Assembly (NCBI GenBank): GCA_964555935.1
Contig: CAZKUN010000203.1
Location: forward strand, 1-16,565
From: CAZKUN01 sp964555935
GTDB taxonomy: Bacteria; Armatimonadota; Zipacnadia; Zipacnadales; VGFC01
Length of the DNA stretch: 16,565 nucleotides
Direction of reading: 5' to 3'
The notes beneath the pieces were generated by a model. That model did no database searches, was not told the DNA's origin, and saw only the letters and a program-made list of their open reading frames with translations. A program made the position numbers and the translations under genes. Below are positions 1 to 7,126 of this stretch, in pieces. Position 1 is the first letter of the stretch; every line of letters begins with the position of its first letter.

Positions 1-20
1 GGCATAGGTCGTTCTGCTCA

Positions 21-205
21 GGAGAACCCGACATGCGTCGTTGGTTCCTCCTTCGGAGTTGATGGCATGAGAAGGGATCGAATCACCACGCGCCGGGGGA
101 CCTGCTCTGGCGGTGGCGCTGTCTCGCCACGTCCGACTACGTCGACGACGTGGCTCGATCAGCTGATAGCGTGGGAAGAGAGAAGGTCGAATCACCTGTT
201 GACGT
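21..205 (+). repeat. Family A hairpin repeat, cluster 1 (two units)
   Basis: Two units lie in tandem, 106 bases apart. Hairpin 1 (21-51) has outer arms GGAGAACC (21-28) and GGTTCCTCC (43-51, one C bulged). Its core is CGAC-ATGC-GTCG (29-40), followed by two unpaired T. Hairpin 2 (127-153) has arms CCACGTC and GACGTGG, core CGAC-TAC-GTCG (134-144) and two unpaired bases (AC). Each hairpin is followed by a linker containing a purine-rich GAGAAG/GAAGAGA stretch and then TCGAATCACC. The same architecture recurs near 2811, 6698 and 10413. In hairpin 1 the 3' arm can alternatively pair downstream (CTCC 48-51 with GGAG 55-58). The rest of 1-288 holds no gene I can support. Confidence 0.75.
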
Positions 206-288
206 CGCGAGGAGGCCGTTGGCGGTGCTGGCGGGGGGCGTTCGTGCCCAGCAGGGCTTGGGTCGAGAGACTTACGGGGCCCAGCGGC

Positions 289-1482
289 TCAGATCCCAAA
301 CTGCGGGATCTTCATCAGCTCGCCATCCTTCAGGGCCGACTGGTGAGCCACGACGCCGGCGACGGTCATGTTCAGGGCTTGGGCGATGTCCACCAGCGGC
401 TTGCGGTCCTCGAGGATCGCCGTGACGAATTCATCCATGAGGTAACCGTGTGATCCGTCGTGTCCGCCGGCCTCGACACCGGGGGGAAGGGGTGGGCGGT
501 CGGTGGGCGGGAGATTCTGTTCCTGCCCCGCGTACTCTCCGTAGAACGACCCTCTCTGCCCTCGAACCCGACCCATCTCGCCTCCGACACCGGGTGTGTC
601 CCAGCTGACGCCCATCCGCGACATGCCTCCCTCGCTGGTGCGGAACAGCGCGATCTCCGTCCCGAATGGGTTCTTGTATCGGTTGTTTTCTGCCTTGAGG
701 TGCTCGACCTGACTGGGTATTCCCATACAGGAGACCTCGGTGAAGCTGCCGGCGGAGACGCCCGTGTAGTAGGCGTTCGAATGCGTGGGATACCACTGCG
801 GCACGCCGCCGACGCGCCAGTCCTTGTATGATGCGATCGGCTCCGGACAGTAGTGGTAGTACTCGCCCTCGCTGTAGACTAGCTGGCCGAACCCACCTGC
901 ATCGTAGATCTGCCGCATCGCATAGAGGTCGGCATGGAAATACGATGTCTCGAACATCATGTACTTCAGGCCGCTGGTCTTGACCGCATCGAACAGCCTG
1001 TCGGCGTCCTCGAGCGATCCCCATACGGCCGGTACCGCACAGGCAACGTGTTTGCCGTGCTCCAGAACGTCGATGCAGTGCTGGGCATGGCTCGGGGCGT
1101 CGGTGGCCACGAACACTGCTTCGATCGTATCGTCCTTGACCAGCTCCTCGAGCGAGGGATACGTCCTATCGCAACGGCATGCCTCGGCCAAGGCGGCACA
1201 CCGATCGGGGAACAGATCGCTGACGGCTGTCACCTCGACATTCGGGTGGTCCTGGAAGCTGAACGCCGCGCCGAATCGACACACGCCGTAGCCGACGATG
1301 CCCACGCGGATCTTGCGGTCGGAAACGGGCTCCCACCCCTCCGAGGCGTTCGCGTCCATGGGCACATCATCGAGGCCCTGGATCGGCTCCTGCTGAGCCA
1401 GAGCCGACCCGGCCAGCCCCATGGCGGTGACGCCAAAGCCAACAGGTTGCATGAATGAACGACGTGAGGTTGCGTCACTCAT
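289..1482 (-). CDS. Gfo/Idh/MocA-family oxidoreductase with Tat signal
   Basis: Predicted NAD(P)-dependent oxidoreductase of the Gfo/Idh/MocA family, probably acting on a sugar or polyol derivative outside the cytoplasm. The N-terminus carries a twin-arginine motif (SRRSFM, residues 6-11), then a hydrophobic stretch ending in ALAQ near residue 30, which suggests Tat export. The Rossmann loop GIVGYGVCRFG is at 61-71. The usual catalytic EKP triad is replaced by AVP (149-151), so the standard lysine is absent. Conserved C-terminal-domain histidines include H234 (THSNAYYTG) and H351/H355 (GGHDGSHGY). The length, 397 residues, is normal for the secreted members common in planctomycete-type genomes. 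The start is fixed by AAGGAG (1491-1496 on the complement), 8 bases before ATG. It appears monocistronic. The substrate cannot be inferred. Confidence 0.9.
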   Translation of the reverse strand: MSDATSRRSFMQPVGFGVTAMGLAGSALAQQEPIQGLDDVPMDANASEGWEPVSDRKIRVGIVGYGVCRFGAAFSFQDHPNVEVTAVSDLFPDRCAALAEACRCDRTYPSLEELVKDDTIEAVFVATDAPSHAQHCIDVLEHGKHVACAVPAVWGSLEDADRLFDAVKTSGLKYMMFETSYFHADLYAMRQIYDAGGFGQLVYSEGEYYHYCPEPIASYKDWRVGGVPQWYPTHSNAYYTGVSAGSFTEVSCMGIPSQVEHLKAENNRYKNPFGTEIALFRTSEGGMSRMGVSWDTPGVGGEMGRVRGQRGSFYGEYAGQEQNLPPTDRPPLPPGVEAGGHDGSHGYLMDEFVTAILEDRKPLVDIAQALNMTVAGVVAHQSALKDGELMKIPQFGI

Positions 1483-1490
1483 AGCGGGGT

Positions 1491-1496
1491 CTCCTT
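1491..1496 (-). promoter_or_regulatory. Ribosome binding site of the Gfo/Idh/MocA gene
   Basis: AAGGAG on the complement, 8 bases upstream of the ATG at 1482. It decides the start that keeps the twin-arginine signal. Confidence 0.8.
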
Positions 1497-1635
1497 GGGG
1501 GCAAGGGAGTTGCGATGGCCTGCACTGGCTCCGGCACGTGTACGCGCGACGCCGAGTTCAGCGGGGCCGATGTCGGTCCGTCCTCGTTGTAGACCCCTCC
1601 CGGCAATAACTCCTCCACGCGCAGCCCGAGCCGGT

Positions 1636-1750
1636 TCACGGTCGGCCATCAGCTTTGCCCAGGCACAAGAGCTGACCGTCGACTGCGGCGATGTGCAGTT
1701 CCCCGCCGCCGACCACACGCTCGTAGACGGGGACGGCGGCCAGAGCGCGG
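1636..1750 (-). pseudogene. Possible remnant of a PQQ-type beta-propeller gene (C-terminal end)
   Basis: Within the 372-base gap between two minus-strand genes, one frame reads a short peptide with VVGGGELHIAAVDGQLLCLG followed by a few residues and a stop at 1636. This resembles the last blade of PQQ-like/BamB-type propeller proteins, which often end in a 'G.LY.AA.DG.L.CLG' pattern. No start codon with a ribosome binding site and no earlier blades are seen upstream. If the resemblance is real, this is a 3' remnant left by deletion or rearrangement. The similarity is by eye only and the stretch is short. The rest of the gap, 1483-1635 and 1751-1830, shows nothing I can assign. Confidence 0.3.
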
Positions 1751-1830
1751 GGGACGGAGGCCGTGCGAGGCGACGCGCGGTAGCGGGAATGCCGAGGTTC
1801 TGGAGCGGCTTGCCAACGCACGACGGTTCA

Positions 1831-1894
1831 GACGGCATGTGCGGACGTGGAAACTCAGGGACCGAGTTTCCCTGCTCGCGGTAGGCTGTATTGG
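1831..1894 (+). repeat. Family B direct repeat, copy 1
   Basis: The segment begins GACGGCATGTGCGGAC and ends GGTAGGCTGTATTGG, and matches 2582-2663 in the same orientation. At its centre is a perfect 8-bp hairpin: GGAAACTC (1849-1856), loop AGGGACC, GAGTTTCC (1864-1871). This copy lacks about 18 bases that copy 2 carries after GTGCGGAC. It overlaps the 3' end of the neighbouring carbohydrate-binding-like gene and supplies that gene's stop codon (1855-1857) and last residues. Confidence 0.8.
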
Positions 1895-2484
1895 GCGCAA
1901 GATGAGGCGAGGGAGATGGTCGGGTCAGGCTCGGGTTCGTCCCGCACGAGGTATTCGGGAGTTTCTGTCATGGCTCTCGACGGCATGTAGCGCAGGTCGT
2001 TGGTGATGAGGATCTGGTCGAGTTCGGCTGACTTCGCAAAGCGGTGGATGTGGATGACGTGCTCGCCGGCCGTCAGGGCGTGTCTGCGTGCGGCTCTCGA
2101 CCTGTGCAGAGGGGTGTAGGTCGAGCCGCAAATCAGGTCCGGCTTGTCGGTAAGGGCGTCGACGTCAACCGCCATCCAGATGCAGTTGCACCCGTTCCGG
2201 CGGATCTGCCAATGGACCCAGACGCGGTAGTTGCCGTCGTGAGGGATGCGGACGCGGAAGTAGGCGCGGGCATCGGGGTCGGGGTCCACGAAGCCGACGC
2301 CGCGGACCCGGGGGACGGTGACGCACTTTCCGTTGGAGGCGTCCTCAAGGTCGGTGATGACGAGCGGCGCGACGATCTCGGTGGCGCTTTCGGCCTCGAT
2401 GACGGTCCTGACCCTGTCGCTGGACCAAGCCACCGAACTGCATGCGACGAAGACTACCACGACTGCTGTGCACGCGCGCCTCAT
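1855..2484 (-). CDS. Secreted carbohydrate-binding-module-like protein (CBM6/CBM35 type)
   Basis: Small secreted protein, about 209 residues, that resembles a single CBM6/CBM35-type beta-sandwich module and has no recognisable catalytic domain. A signal peptide is visible (MRRACTAVVVVFVACSSVAW, residues 1-20). The module starts at VIEAESA (28-34), typical of these lectin-like domains, continues through YRVWVHWQI (86-94), and ends with a LTAGEHVIHIH strand (137-147) and a LDQILITND strand (155-163). An ATG four codons upstream (2496) is also possible. Longer upstream reading runs into repeat B and is rejected. The stop at 1855-1857 and about 14 terminal residues come from repeat copy B1, so the original C-terminus may have been replaced. 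It may bind a polysaccharide at the cell surface; the ligand is unknown. Confidence 0.65.
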   Translation of the reverse strand: MRRACTAVVVVFVACSSVAWSSDRVRTVIEAESATEIVAPLVITDLEDASNGKCVTVPRVRGVGFVDPDPDARAYFRVRIPHDGNYRVWVHWQIRRNGCNCIWMAVDVDALTDKPDLICGSTYTPLHRSRAARRHALTAGEHVIHIHRFAKSAELDQILITNDLRYMPSRAMTETPEYLVRDEPEPDPTISLASSCAQYSLPRAGKLGP

Positions 2485-2581
2485 CAGATGTGCCATCCTC
2501 GCTGTGCGCCGCTTCCCCAATACCAACGCCAACATCGTCCGGGCGTTCCGGTGCTGCGAAGGGGCCAGGTGAACGGCGGCG

Positions 2582-2663
2582 GACGGCATGTGCGGACGGC
2601 ATGCCGGCTGGAAGCCGTGGAAACTCAGAGACCGAGTTCCCTGCTCCCGGTAGGCTACATTGG
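2582..2663 (+). repeat. Family B direct repeat, copy 2
   Basis: Second copy of the element at 1831-1894. It keeps the ends GACGGCATGTGCGGAC and GGTAGGCTACATTGG but carries an extra GGCATGCCGGCTGGAAGCC-like segment. The central hairpin is slightly damaged: GGAAACTC at 2619-2626 faces GAGTTCC at 2634-2640, one base shorter. The two copies start 751 bases apart and bracket the carbohydrate-binding-like gene. The remainder of the 2485-3036 gap holds one family A hairpin and no supported gene. Confidence 0.8.
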
Positions 2664-2810
2664 CCGGGATTCCCCATGTGGAACTGGGCGCCCTGGCGTT
2701 GGCTGAACAGTCAGCCATTGGTCCCAGTCGTTCGGCAGCCGGGCTCCAAGAACCTACACATCTGATCGCAGACGCCGAGAGCGGCGAGCGACCCCTGCCG
2801 GTCCTTCCTC

Positions 2811-2865
2811 GACGGACGCGACATACGTCGTTCGTCCGTCTCAGGGGGGCGATAGCGAGGAGACA
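2811..2865 (+). repeat. Family A hairpin repeat, cluster 2 (single unit)
   Basis: Arms GACGGACG (2811-2818) and CGTCCGTC (2833-2840) pair perfectly over 8 bases. They enclose the family core CGAC-ATAC-GTCG (2819-2830) and two unpaired T. The outer-stem sequence is unlike the copies at 21 and 6698, yet pairing is complete. The downstream linker is poorly conserved and I see no second hairpin about 107 bases on. The unit lies about 200 bases upstream of the large plus-strand gene. Confidence 0.65.
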
Positions 2866-3022
2866 GTCGCCGCTGACGACGCAAGTACTGCGCTGGCGAA
2901 GGGCCAGAGCCTCGGCGTGCAGGCTTCGCGATCACGGGGCGCGAACTGTCGCGGCGAAAGGCGAAGCATTGAGACGCCGCTCACATACCTCGTCTGGCAT
3001 AGGGCATCGCGAGCCACTGCCC

Positions 3023-3029
3023 AAGGAGG
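3023..3029 (+). promoter_or_regulatory. Ribosome binding site of the large secreted gene
   Basis: AAGGAGG, 7 bases before ATG at 3037. It selects this start, which opens with a signal peptide, over the ATG 120 bases upstream, which would add 40 arginine-rich residues. Confidence 0.85.
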
Positions 3030-3036
3030 ATCCCCA

Positions 3037-5796
3037 ATGCGACGATGCCTCCCCGCAGCGCTACTCCTACTGGTGTCGCCGGTCGCGCGCGCCGCCGACG
3101 CTCCGGTGGTCGGCTTCCTTCGGGTGGATGCCGACAAGTACTTCGCTGAAGAGCAGAATCACGACCCCTTCGCGAAGCGCGTCCTTGCTCCCAACGGGTT
3201 CGGGTTCGGCCTGGCCGAGTGGCGCGAGTTCTGGGGCGGGCGGGCCGAGCCCTCGCGCACGCTTGACCTCCTCCGGCAGTTCAACGTCGTGGTCATCGAC
3301 ACCCCGTTCGACCGCAGCATTCGAGAGGTGGGAAAGAACCAACGACAGACGGCCGCGGTGGCCCGGCAGGCCCTGGAGGCCTACATTGCCGAAGGCGGCG
3401 GAGTCCTGGTCGTCCTGCAGGCCGTGCGCTACCCCGGCGATATGGACCAGGACTACGCCAACTTGGTGCTGGAAGGGCTGGGGGTGGAGATGCTCCATGA
3501 GGGCATCTTCGACCCGCAGAGCAGCTTCCAGACGCCCATCGCCAGCATCTTCCCGCCCGAGGGCTTCTTCCGAACGGAGAACGTCGCCGCCGGGCATCCC
3601 GTGACGGAGGGTGTCGGTCGGCTGTGCCTTCCCCAGTACCACAACGGCAAGACGCCCGGTGTTGTGACGCCGAAGCTCTCGGCCGACTGGCAGGTGCTCG
3701 CGCGTGGCGATGAAAGCGCTCAGAGCTACGTGGTCACCCGCGAGCATGTGACCGACTACACGCAGGTCGGGACGTACGACAAGGCGCCGCCCATCGTCGC
3801 CGTGCGGGACTTCGGGCGCGGACGCGTGGTGGTCTTCAGCGTGCCCGCCCGCAGCATCCACACTAACTACGGCGTGCCCGGCTGGAACATGGTGGTTGAG
3901 ACGGACGGAGATGTCGCCTCCGGCCTGCGGAGCGACGGCGCCAGGCTCGTGCTGAACGCCTTGCGCTGGCTCGTGGAGCCGTCCGCGGACGACCAGGACC
4001 TGGGCACGTTCACGACCGACCCCGTACCGCCCATCCGCTTCCCGAAGAGCGTCGAGTGGGACTCGCGCGAGTTCCCTGCGCCGGGCAGGGGAGTGCGGGG
4101 GATCATCGGCGCCAGGACTGCCCTGAACGACGGCACGGGGACCGTGGCCGAGCACGTGGCCGCGGCGGTGGCCGCGGGGCTCTCTTTCATCGTGTTCAAT
4201 GAGGCGCTGGAGGAGATGACCGAGAAGGAGCTGGAGCGCCTCAAGGCCCAGTGTGAGGCCGCGGGTACGGACGACTTCTACGCGTGTCCCGGCGTGGAGT
4301 TCAGCGACGACATGGGCAATCGGTGGGCGATCTGGGGTGAGAGGGTCACCTTCCCGCAGGCCCAGTTTGATCGTGCCTATGGTGAGACGGACGCCGAGCG
4401 CCCCGTCCTGAAGCAGTGGGACGGGAAGGTCATGCACAACCCCGGCCAGTACTGGGAGTACTGCGCCTACCCACCGAACATGCTGCTCACTTACCGAAAC
4501 CTGCGTGAAAGCGGCGCCCATCCGGCCAACATGTGGTGGTTCTACCGGATGCCGCCCTATGTCTACGACGGCGCCGAACTGGTCGAGGACCAGCTCGCGG
4601 AATGGCTATACGCGCTCCGGGATGTCCGGCACATAGGCCCGGCCTCGTATACGCGGGCGACATCGCCCTCGCAGGTCGGCGCGGCCGCGCAGGCATGCGC
4701 CACAGGCGGCTCCAGCCTCGCGCACGTCAAGGATTGGCTGAACACGCGTTGCGGCAACTTCCTCCATCCCGCGGATCCATACGTCACGGGCGGCCCGACC
4801 GTCGAGCAATGGGCGGCCATCAACGCCCAGCACGATCTGCCCTTCGAGGTCCGCGGCAAGCAGCGGGCGCGGCTGCGTTTCCAGGTCAGCTCCCCTGACG
4901 GCATCCGCGAGGTCCTCGTCCACAACTGCGACTACGGTGTCGTCCGGCGCTTCCTCGGCAACGGTGAGACGACGTTCGCGCAGGAGTTTAACGTGCTCCA
5001 CGACCGCGACCACACGCTGACCCTTGAGGTCATCGACGGCCAGGGCCGCCGGGCCATCTCCGATAAGCGCTTCCTGTGGAGCTACAAGATGAGCCTGCAG
5101 CGGTGCGGGGACAACCTCAACTTCCTCAACGGGGTCGGCCTGTGCTGGCACCCGGACCGCAACGAGATGCTGCCTCTGGCGCAGATGTATCAGGGGATGC
5201 CAGTCGAAAGCATCGGCGGGTACGACAGCGCGGCGCGGCTGGCCCGGCAGTCGTCCCTGGGCACACGGGCGATGGCGATAGTGCGGACCCGGGAGCTCAA
5301 CCAATACCCGATGCACCGCGAACATGGCATTCTTCGCAAGATCCTGGATGTGGTGCTCCCTGGCAATGACGTGAAGATCTGCGACATGGAGATGGGGCCG
5401 TTGGTGGAGCCCTTTGACACGCTCACGCGAGACACGCCGGCTCGGACGAGCGTTCCGCGGGTTGTGGACGACAACGACCTCTTCACCCGCGACCATCGGT
5501 CTTACTACTTGCAGAACCGCACCAATATGTACGTGACGTGGGACCACCGCCGAGCCAGGGAGGGGCTCTCAACTATCGCGGCGGAATGGTGTGGCATGAG
5601 GGCAAGATCACCTTCAAGCGCGATTGCACGCTGGAGGGCGACCTCCCGGTCATGCTCTTTTACTTCACCGGTGGCGCGCTCGACGGACCGACCACGGTGT
5701 TGGTCGACGATGAGGAGACAGGCCCGACCACGATCGAGATCCCGCTTGGCGAACGGCTCCTGGTGCAGGGGGACATCGCGCCAGGCGGCTTCCTGA
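3037..5796 (+). CDS. Large secreted multidomain protein, N-terminal part (frameshifted)
   Basis: From ATG at 3037 the product opens with a signal peptide (MRRCLPAALLLLVSPVARA, 1-19). Residues about 23-325 look like a glutamine-amidotransferase/ThuA-type fold: strands FNVVVIDTP and GGGVLVVLQ, then GRGRVVVFSVPAR and a LVLNALRWL helix. Residues about 350-430 resemble a PHP-type domain, with CPGVEFSDDMG near 418, but the expected HxH and DH metal motifs are not visible. The remainder looks like beta-rich domains of unknown function. After about residue 843 (near 5557-5565) the frame becomes arginine/serine-rich out-of-frame sequence up to the stop, while the sensible sequence continues one frame back (5565-6542). 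The intact protein would be about 1,168 residues. Function is unknown; it is probably linked to extracellular polysaccharide processing like its downstream neighbours. Confidence 0.75.
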   Translation: MRRCLPAALLLLVSPVARAADAPVVGFLRVDADKYFAEEQNHDPFAKRVLAPNGFGFGLAEWREFWGGRAEPSRTLDLLRQFNVVVIDTPFDRSIREVGKNQRQTAAVARQALEAYIAEGGGVLVVLQAVRYPGDMDQDYANLVLEGLGVEMLHEGIFDPQSSFQTPIASIFPPEGFFRTENVAAGHPVTEGVGRLCLPQYHNGKTPGVVTPKLSADWQVLARGDESAQSYVVTREHVTDYTQVGTYDKAPPIVAVRDFGRGRVVVFSVPARSIHTNYGVPGWNMVVETDGDVASGLRSDGARLVLNALRWLVEPSADDQDLGTFTTDPVPPIRFPKSVEWDSREFPAPGRGVRGIIGARTALNDGTGTVAEHVAAAVAAGLSFIVFNEALEEMTEKELERLKAQCEAAGTDDFYACPGVEFSDDMGNRWAIWGERVTFPQAQFDRAYGETDAERPVLKQWDGKVMHNPGQYWEYCAYPPNMLLTYRNLRESGAHPANMWWFYRMPPYVYDGAELVEDQLAEWLYALRDVRHIGPASYTRATSPSQVGAAAQACATGGSSLAHVKDWLNTRCGNFLHPADPYVTGGPTVEQWAAINAQHDLPFEVRGKQRARLRFQVSSPDGIREVLVHNCDYGVVRRFLGNGETTFAQEFNVLHDRDHTLTLEVIDGQGRRAISDKRFLWSYKMSLQRCGDNLNFLNGVGLCWHPDRNEMLPLAQMYQGMPVESIGGYDSAARLARQSSLGTRAMAIVRTRELNQYPMHREHGILRKILDVVLPGNDVKICDMEMGPLVEPFDTLTRDTPARTSVPRVVDDNDLFTRDHRSYYLQNRTNMYVTWDHRRAREGLSTIAAEWCGMRARSPSSAIARWRATSRSCSFTSPVARSTDRPRCWSTMRRQARPRSRSRLANGSWCRGTSRQAAS

Positions 5797-6542
5797 CAGC
5801 CTGTCCGCTGGACCAGTACACGGTCTTCTATGCCGGCGCCGACGCAGACTTCCGATACGTGCTGCTCTCAGACCCGGAGACGGGCCAGATCACGCAATTG
5901 CAGGTTGGGCTGGGGCAGGACGGTGAGACGGTTGTCGCCGGACAGGAACTCAGCTACCGGTTCGCCATGGCCACGCTCGGGGGGCCACTTCAGGAGACTG
6001 CGGACTACCTGGCCAGCGTACAGGACCTCGCTGACAGCTTCGCCATCGGTGGCGATGGGGGCGTGGATGTGGACGTCACCACCGGCGAGGTGGTCGATCA
6101 CGAGATGTTCCTGGCGCTCCGGGCGGAGAACTACGAGGTGGCGCTGCGGGTGGAGCCGAGACAGACGATCATCGACCTGCCCATCTCGGTCGACGGCATC
6201 CGGGACAACGGATGCGCGGCGGTCTACGGGACCAAGCACCGGTGGTTCCGCTGGGTGGGCGTTGCCGAGGGCAAGGCTTGGCTCCAGGAGGACGTGGACA
6301 AGGGCTCGGATCTCTGGATCGGCAACGTGTTCGTTGCCGACGACGACCGCCTGAAGCTGACGCTGGTCGACCAAGGACAGGCCGAGGGTAAGCAGTCGTT
6401 CCTGGAGGTGCATAACCCCACGGACGCCTCGGTGAGCGTAACCGTGACGTCACCCCCGCACGCCCCGGAGTATGGAGGAACGCGTCTGGATGTGCAGGTC
6501 CCGGCGGGATCAACAACCGTCGTGACCTTGCCGGCCGATTAG
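5538..6542 (+). CDS. Large secreted protein, C-terminal part (frameshifted continuation)
   Basis: This is the continuation of the gene starting at 3037. The nominal start is a GTG at 5538 inside the upstream coding region with no ribosome binding site, so it is unlikely to be an independent gene. True continuation begins near 5565 (ALNYRGGMVWHEG). About 325 residues of beta-rich sequence follow, including LPVMLFYFTGG, GPTTVLVDDEETGP and YEVALRVEPRQTIIDLPISV, ending in a small immunoglobulin-like strand set (SVSVTVTSPP... TTVVTLPAD). No catalytic motif is recognised. It may be a sandwich or adhesion module of the same exported protein. The stop TAG at 6540-6542 is followed by a 584-base gap. 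Confidence 0.7.
   Translation: MGPPPSQGGALNYRGGMVWHEGKITFKRDCTLEGDLPVMLFYFTGGALDGPTTVLVDDEETGPTTIEIPLGERLLVQGDIAPGGFLTACPLDQYTVFYAGADADFRYVLLSDPETGQITQLQVGLGQDGETVVAGQELSYRFAMATLGGPLQETADYLASVQDLADSFAIGGDGGVDVDVTTGEVVDHEMFLALRAENYEVALRVEPRQTIIDLPISVDGIRDNGCAAVYGTKHRWFRWVGVAEGKAWLQEDVDKGSDLWIGNVFVADDDRLKLTLVDQGQAEGKQSFLEVHNPTDASVSVTVTSPPHAPEYGGTRLDVQVPAGSTTVVTLPAD
5557..5567 (+). other. Frameshift point in the large secreted gene
   Basis: At AGGGAGGGGCT the coding signal moves back one base. Frame 1 reads ...R-E-G here and then loses protein-like character, while frame 3 picks up A-L-N-Y-R-G-G. One missing G in the G run would restore a single reading frame. It is either an assembly or sequencing indel at a homopolymer or a real mutation. 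I see no classical slippery heptamer followed by a clear pseudoknot. Confidence 0.7.
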
Positions 6543-6691
6543 CGCGCGAAATGCGCCCATTACGCTCGACGTCACGCCACAGGCCTCGCGTACCTGTCCG
6601 CGCCTTCTGGTCGTCCCTCCGAAGGACGCCATCCAGCTTTGGATCTGGGCCCTGGATGCAGGTGGGGCGTTGGCGGCGGCCTCAACTGCGC

Positions 6692-6885
6692 TGCTCAGGG
6701 GAACCCGACATACGTCGTCAGTTACCCCTCCGGGTTGTCGACAATGGAAGAGAAGATTGAATCACTCACGGGAAGACGGGGATCTGGTCGGGCGGCGCCG
6801 TGTCACCACGTCCGACTACGTCGACGACGTGGCTCGATGGGTTGGTAATGAAGAGAGATGAGGAAGATGAAGTCGAGCCATTCGC
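6692..6885 (+). repeat. Family A hairpin repeat, cluster 3 (two units)
   Basis: Hairpin 1 (6698-6728): arms GGGGAAC and GTTACCCC (one A bulged), core CGAC-ATAC-GTCG (6706-6717). An alternative pairing of ACCC (6724-6727) with GGGT (6732-6735) is also possible. Hairpin 2 (6806-6832): arms CCACGTC and GACGTGG around CGAC-TAC-GTCG, identical to 127-153. Spacing is 108 bases. The linker contains GAAGAGAAGATTGAATCACT, and GAAGAGAGATGAGG follows the second hairpin. The cluster is preceded by TGCTCAGG, as at 15 and 10521. The rest of the 6543-7126 gap shows no gene. Confidence 0.75.
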
Positions 6886-7126
6886 CGAGCCGTCTGTTGG
6901 CGGAGGACGAGGATCTCACAGTCTCTGTCGTCAACTGCCTGGCGACCCATGGGCCTCTCGAGAAGGGGGAGCAGTAGCAGGCAACTCCAGAACATGACAG
7001 GAGGATCATTCGGCGGGTGACCGAAGTTAGAGGTGAACAGCGCCCTGATCCGTGGGGCCTCGCGGAACCGCGGCTTGGGTGAGGTCCAACCAGGTCGGTC
7101 GGCGACTTCGGGGAGAGGAGTGGATC

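Noticed and set aside
21..205. Family A repeats as a CRISPR array
   Set aside because: Units are about 107 bases apart, with semi-conserved linkers instead of unique spacers, and no cas gene is present.
289..1482. Long open frames on the plus strand across the oxidoreductase gene (for example 934-1458)
   Set aside because: They are shadows produced by high GC codon use; the minus-strand product has full family motifs and a ribosome binding site.
3067..4521. A 484-codon open frame on the minus strand inside the large secreted gene
   Set aside because: The composition is rich in R, H and G with no domain pattern, it lacks a ribosome binding site, and it lies opposite a convincing exported protein.
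5557..5567. Programmed -1 frameshift site
   Set aside because: No standard X-XXY-YYZ heptamer and no obvious downstream structure; a simple indel in a G run explains it better.
6612..6628. CGTCC/GGACG hairpin after the large secreted gene as a terminator
   Set aside because: It is only a 5-base stem with no T tract and lies about 70 bases past the stop.
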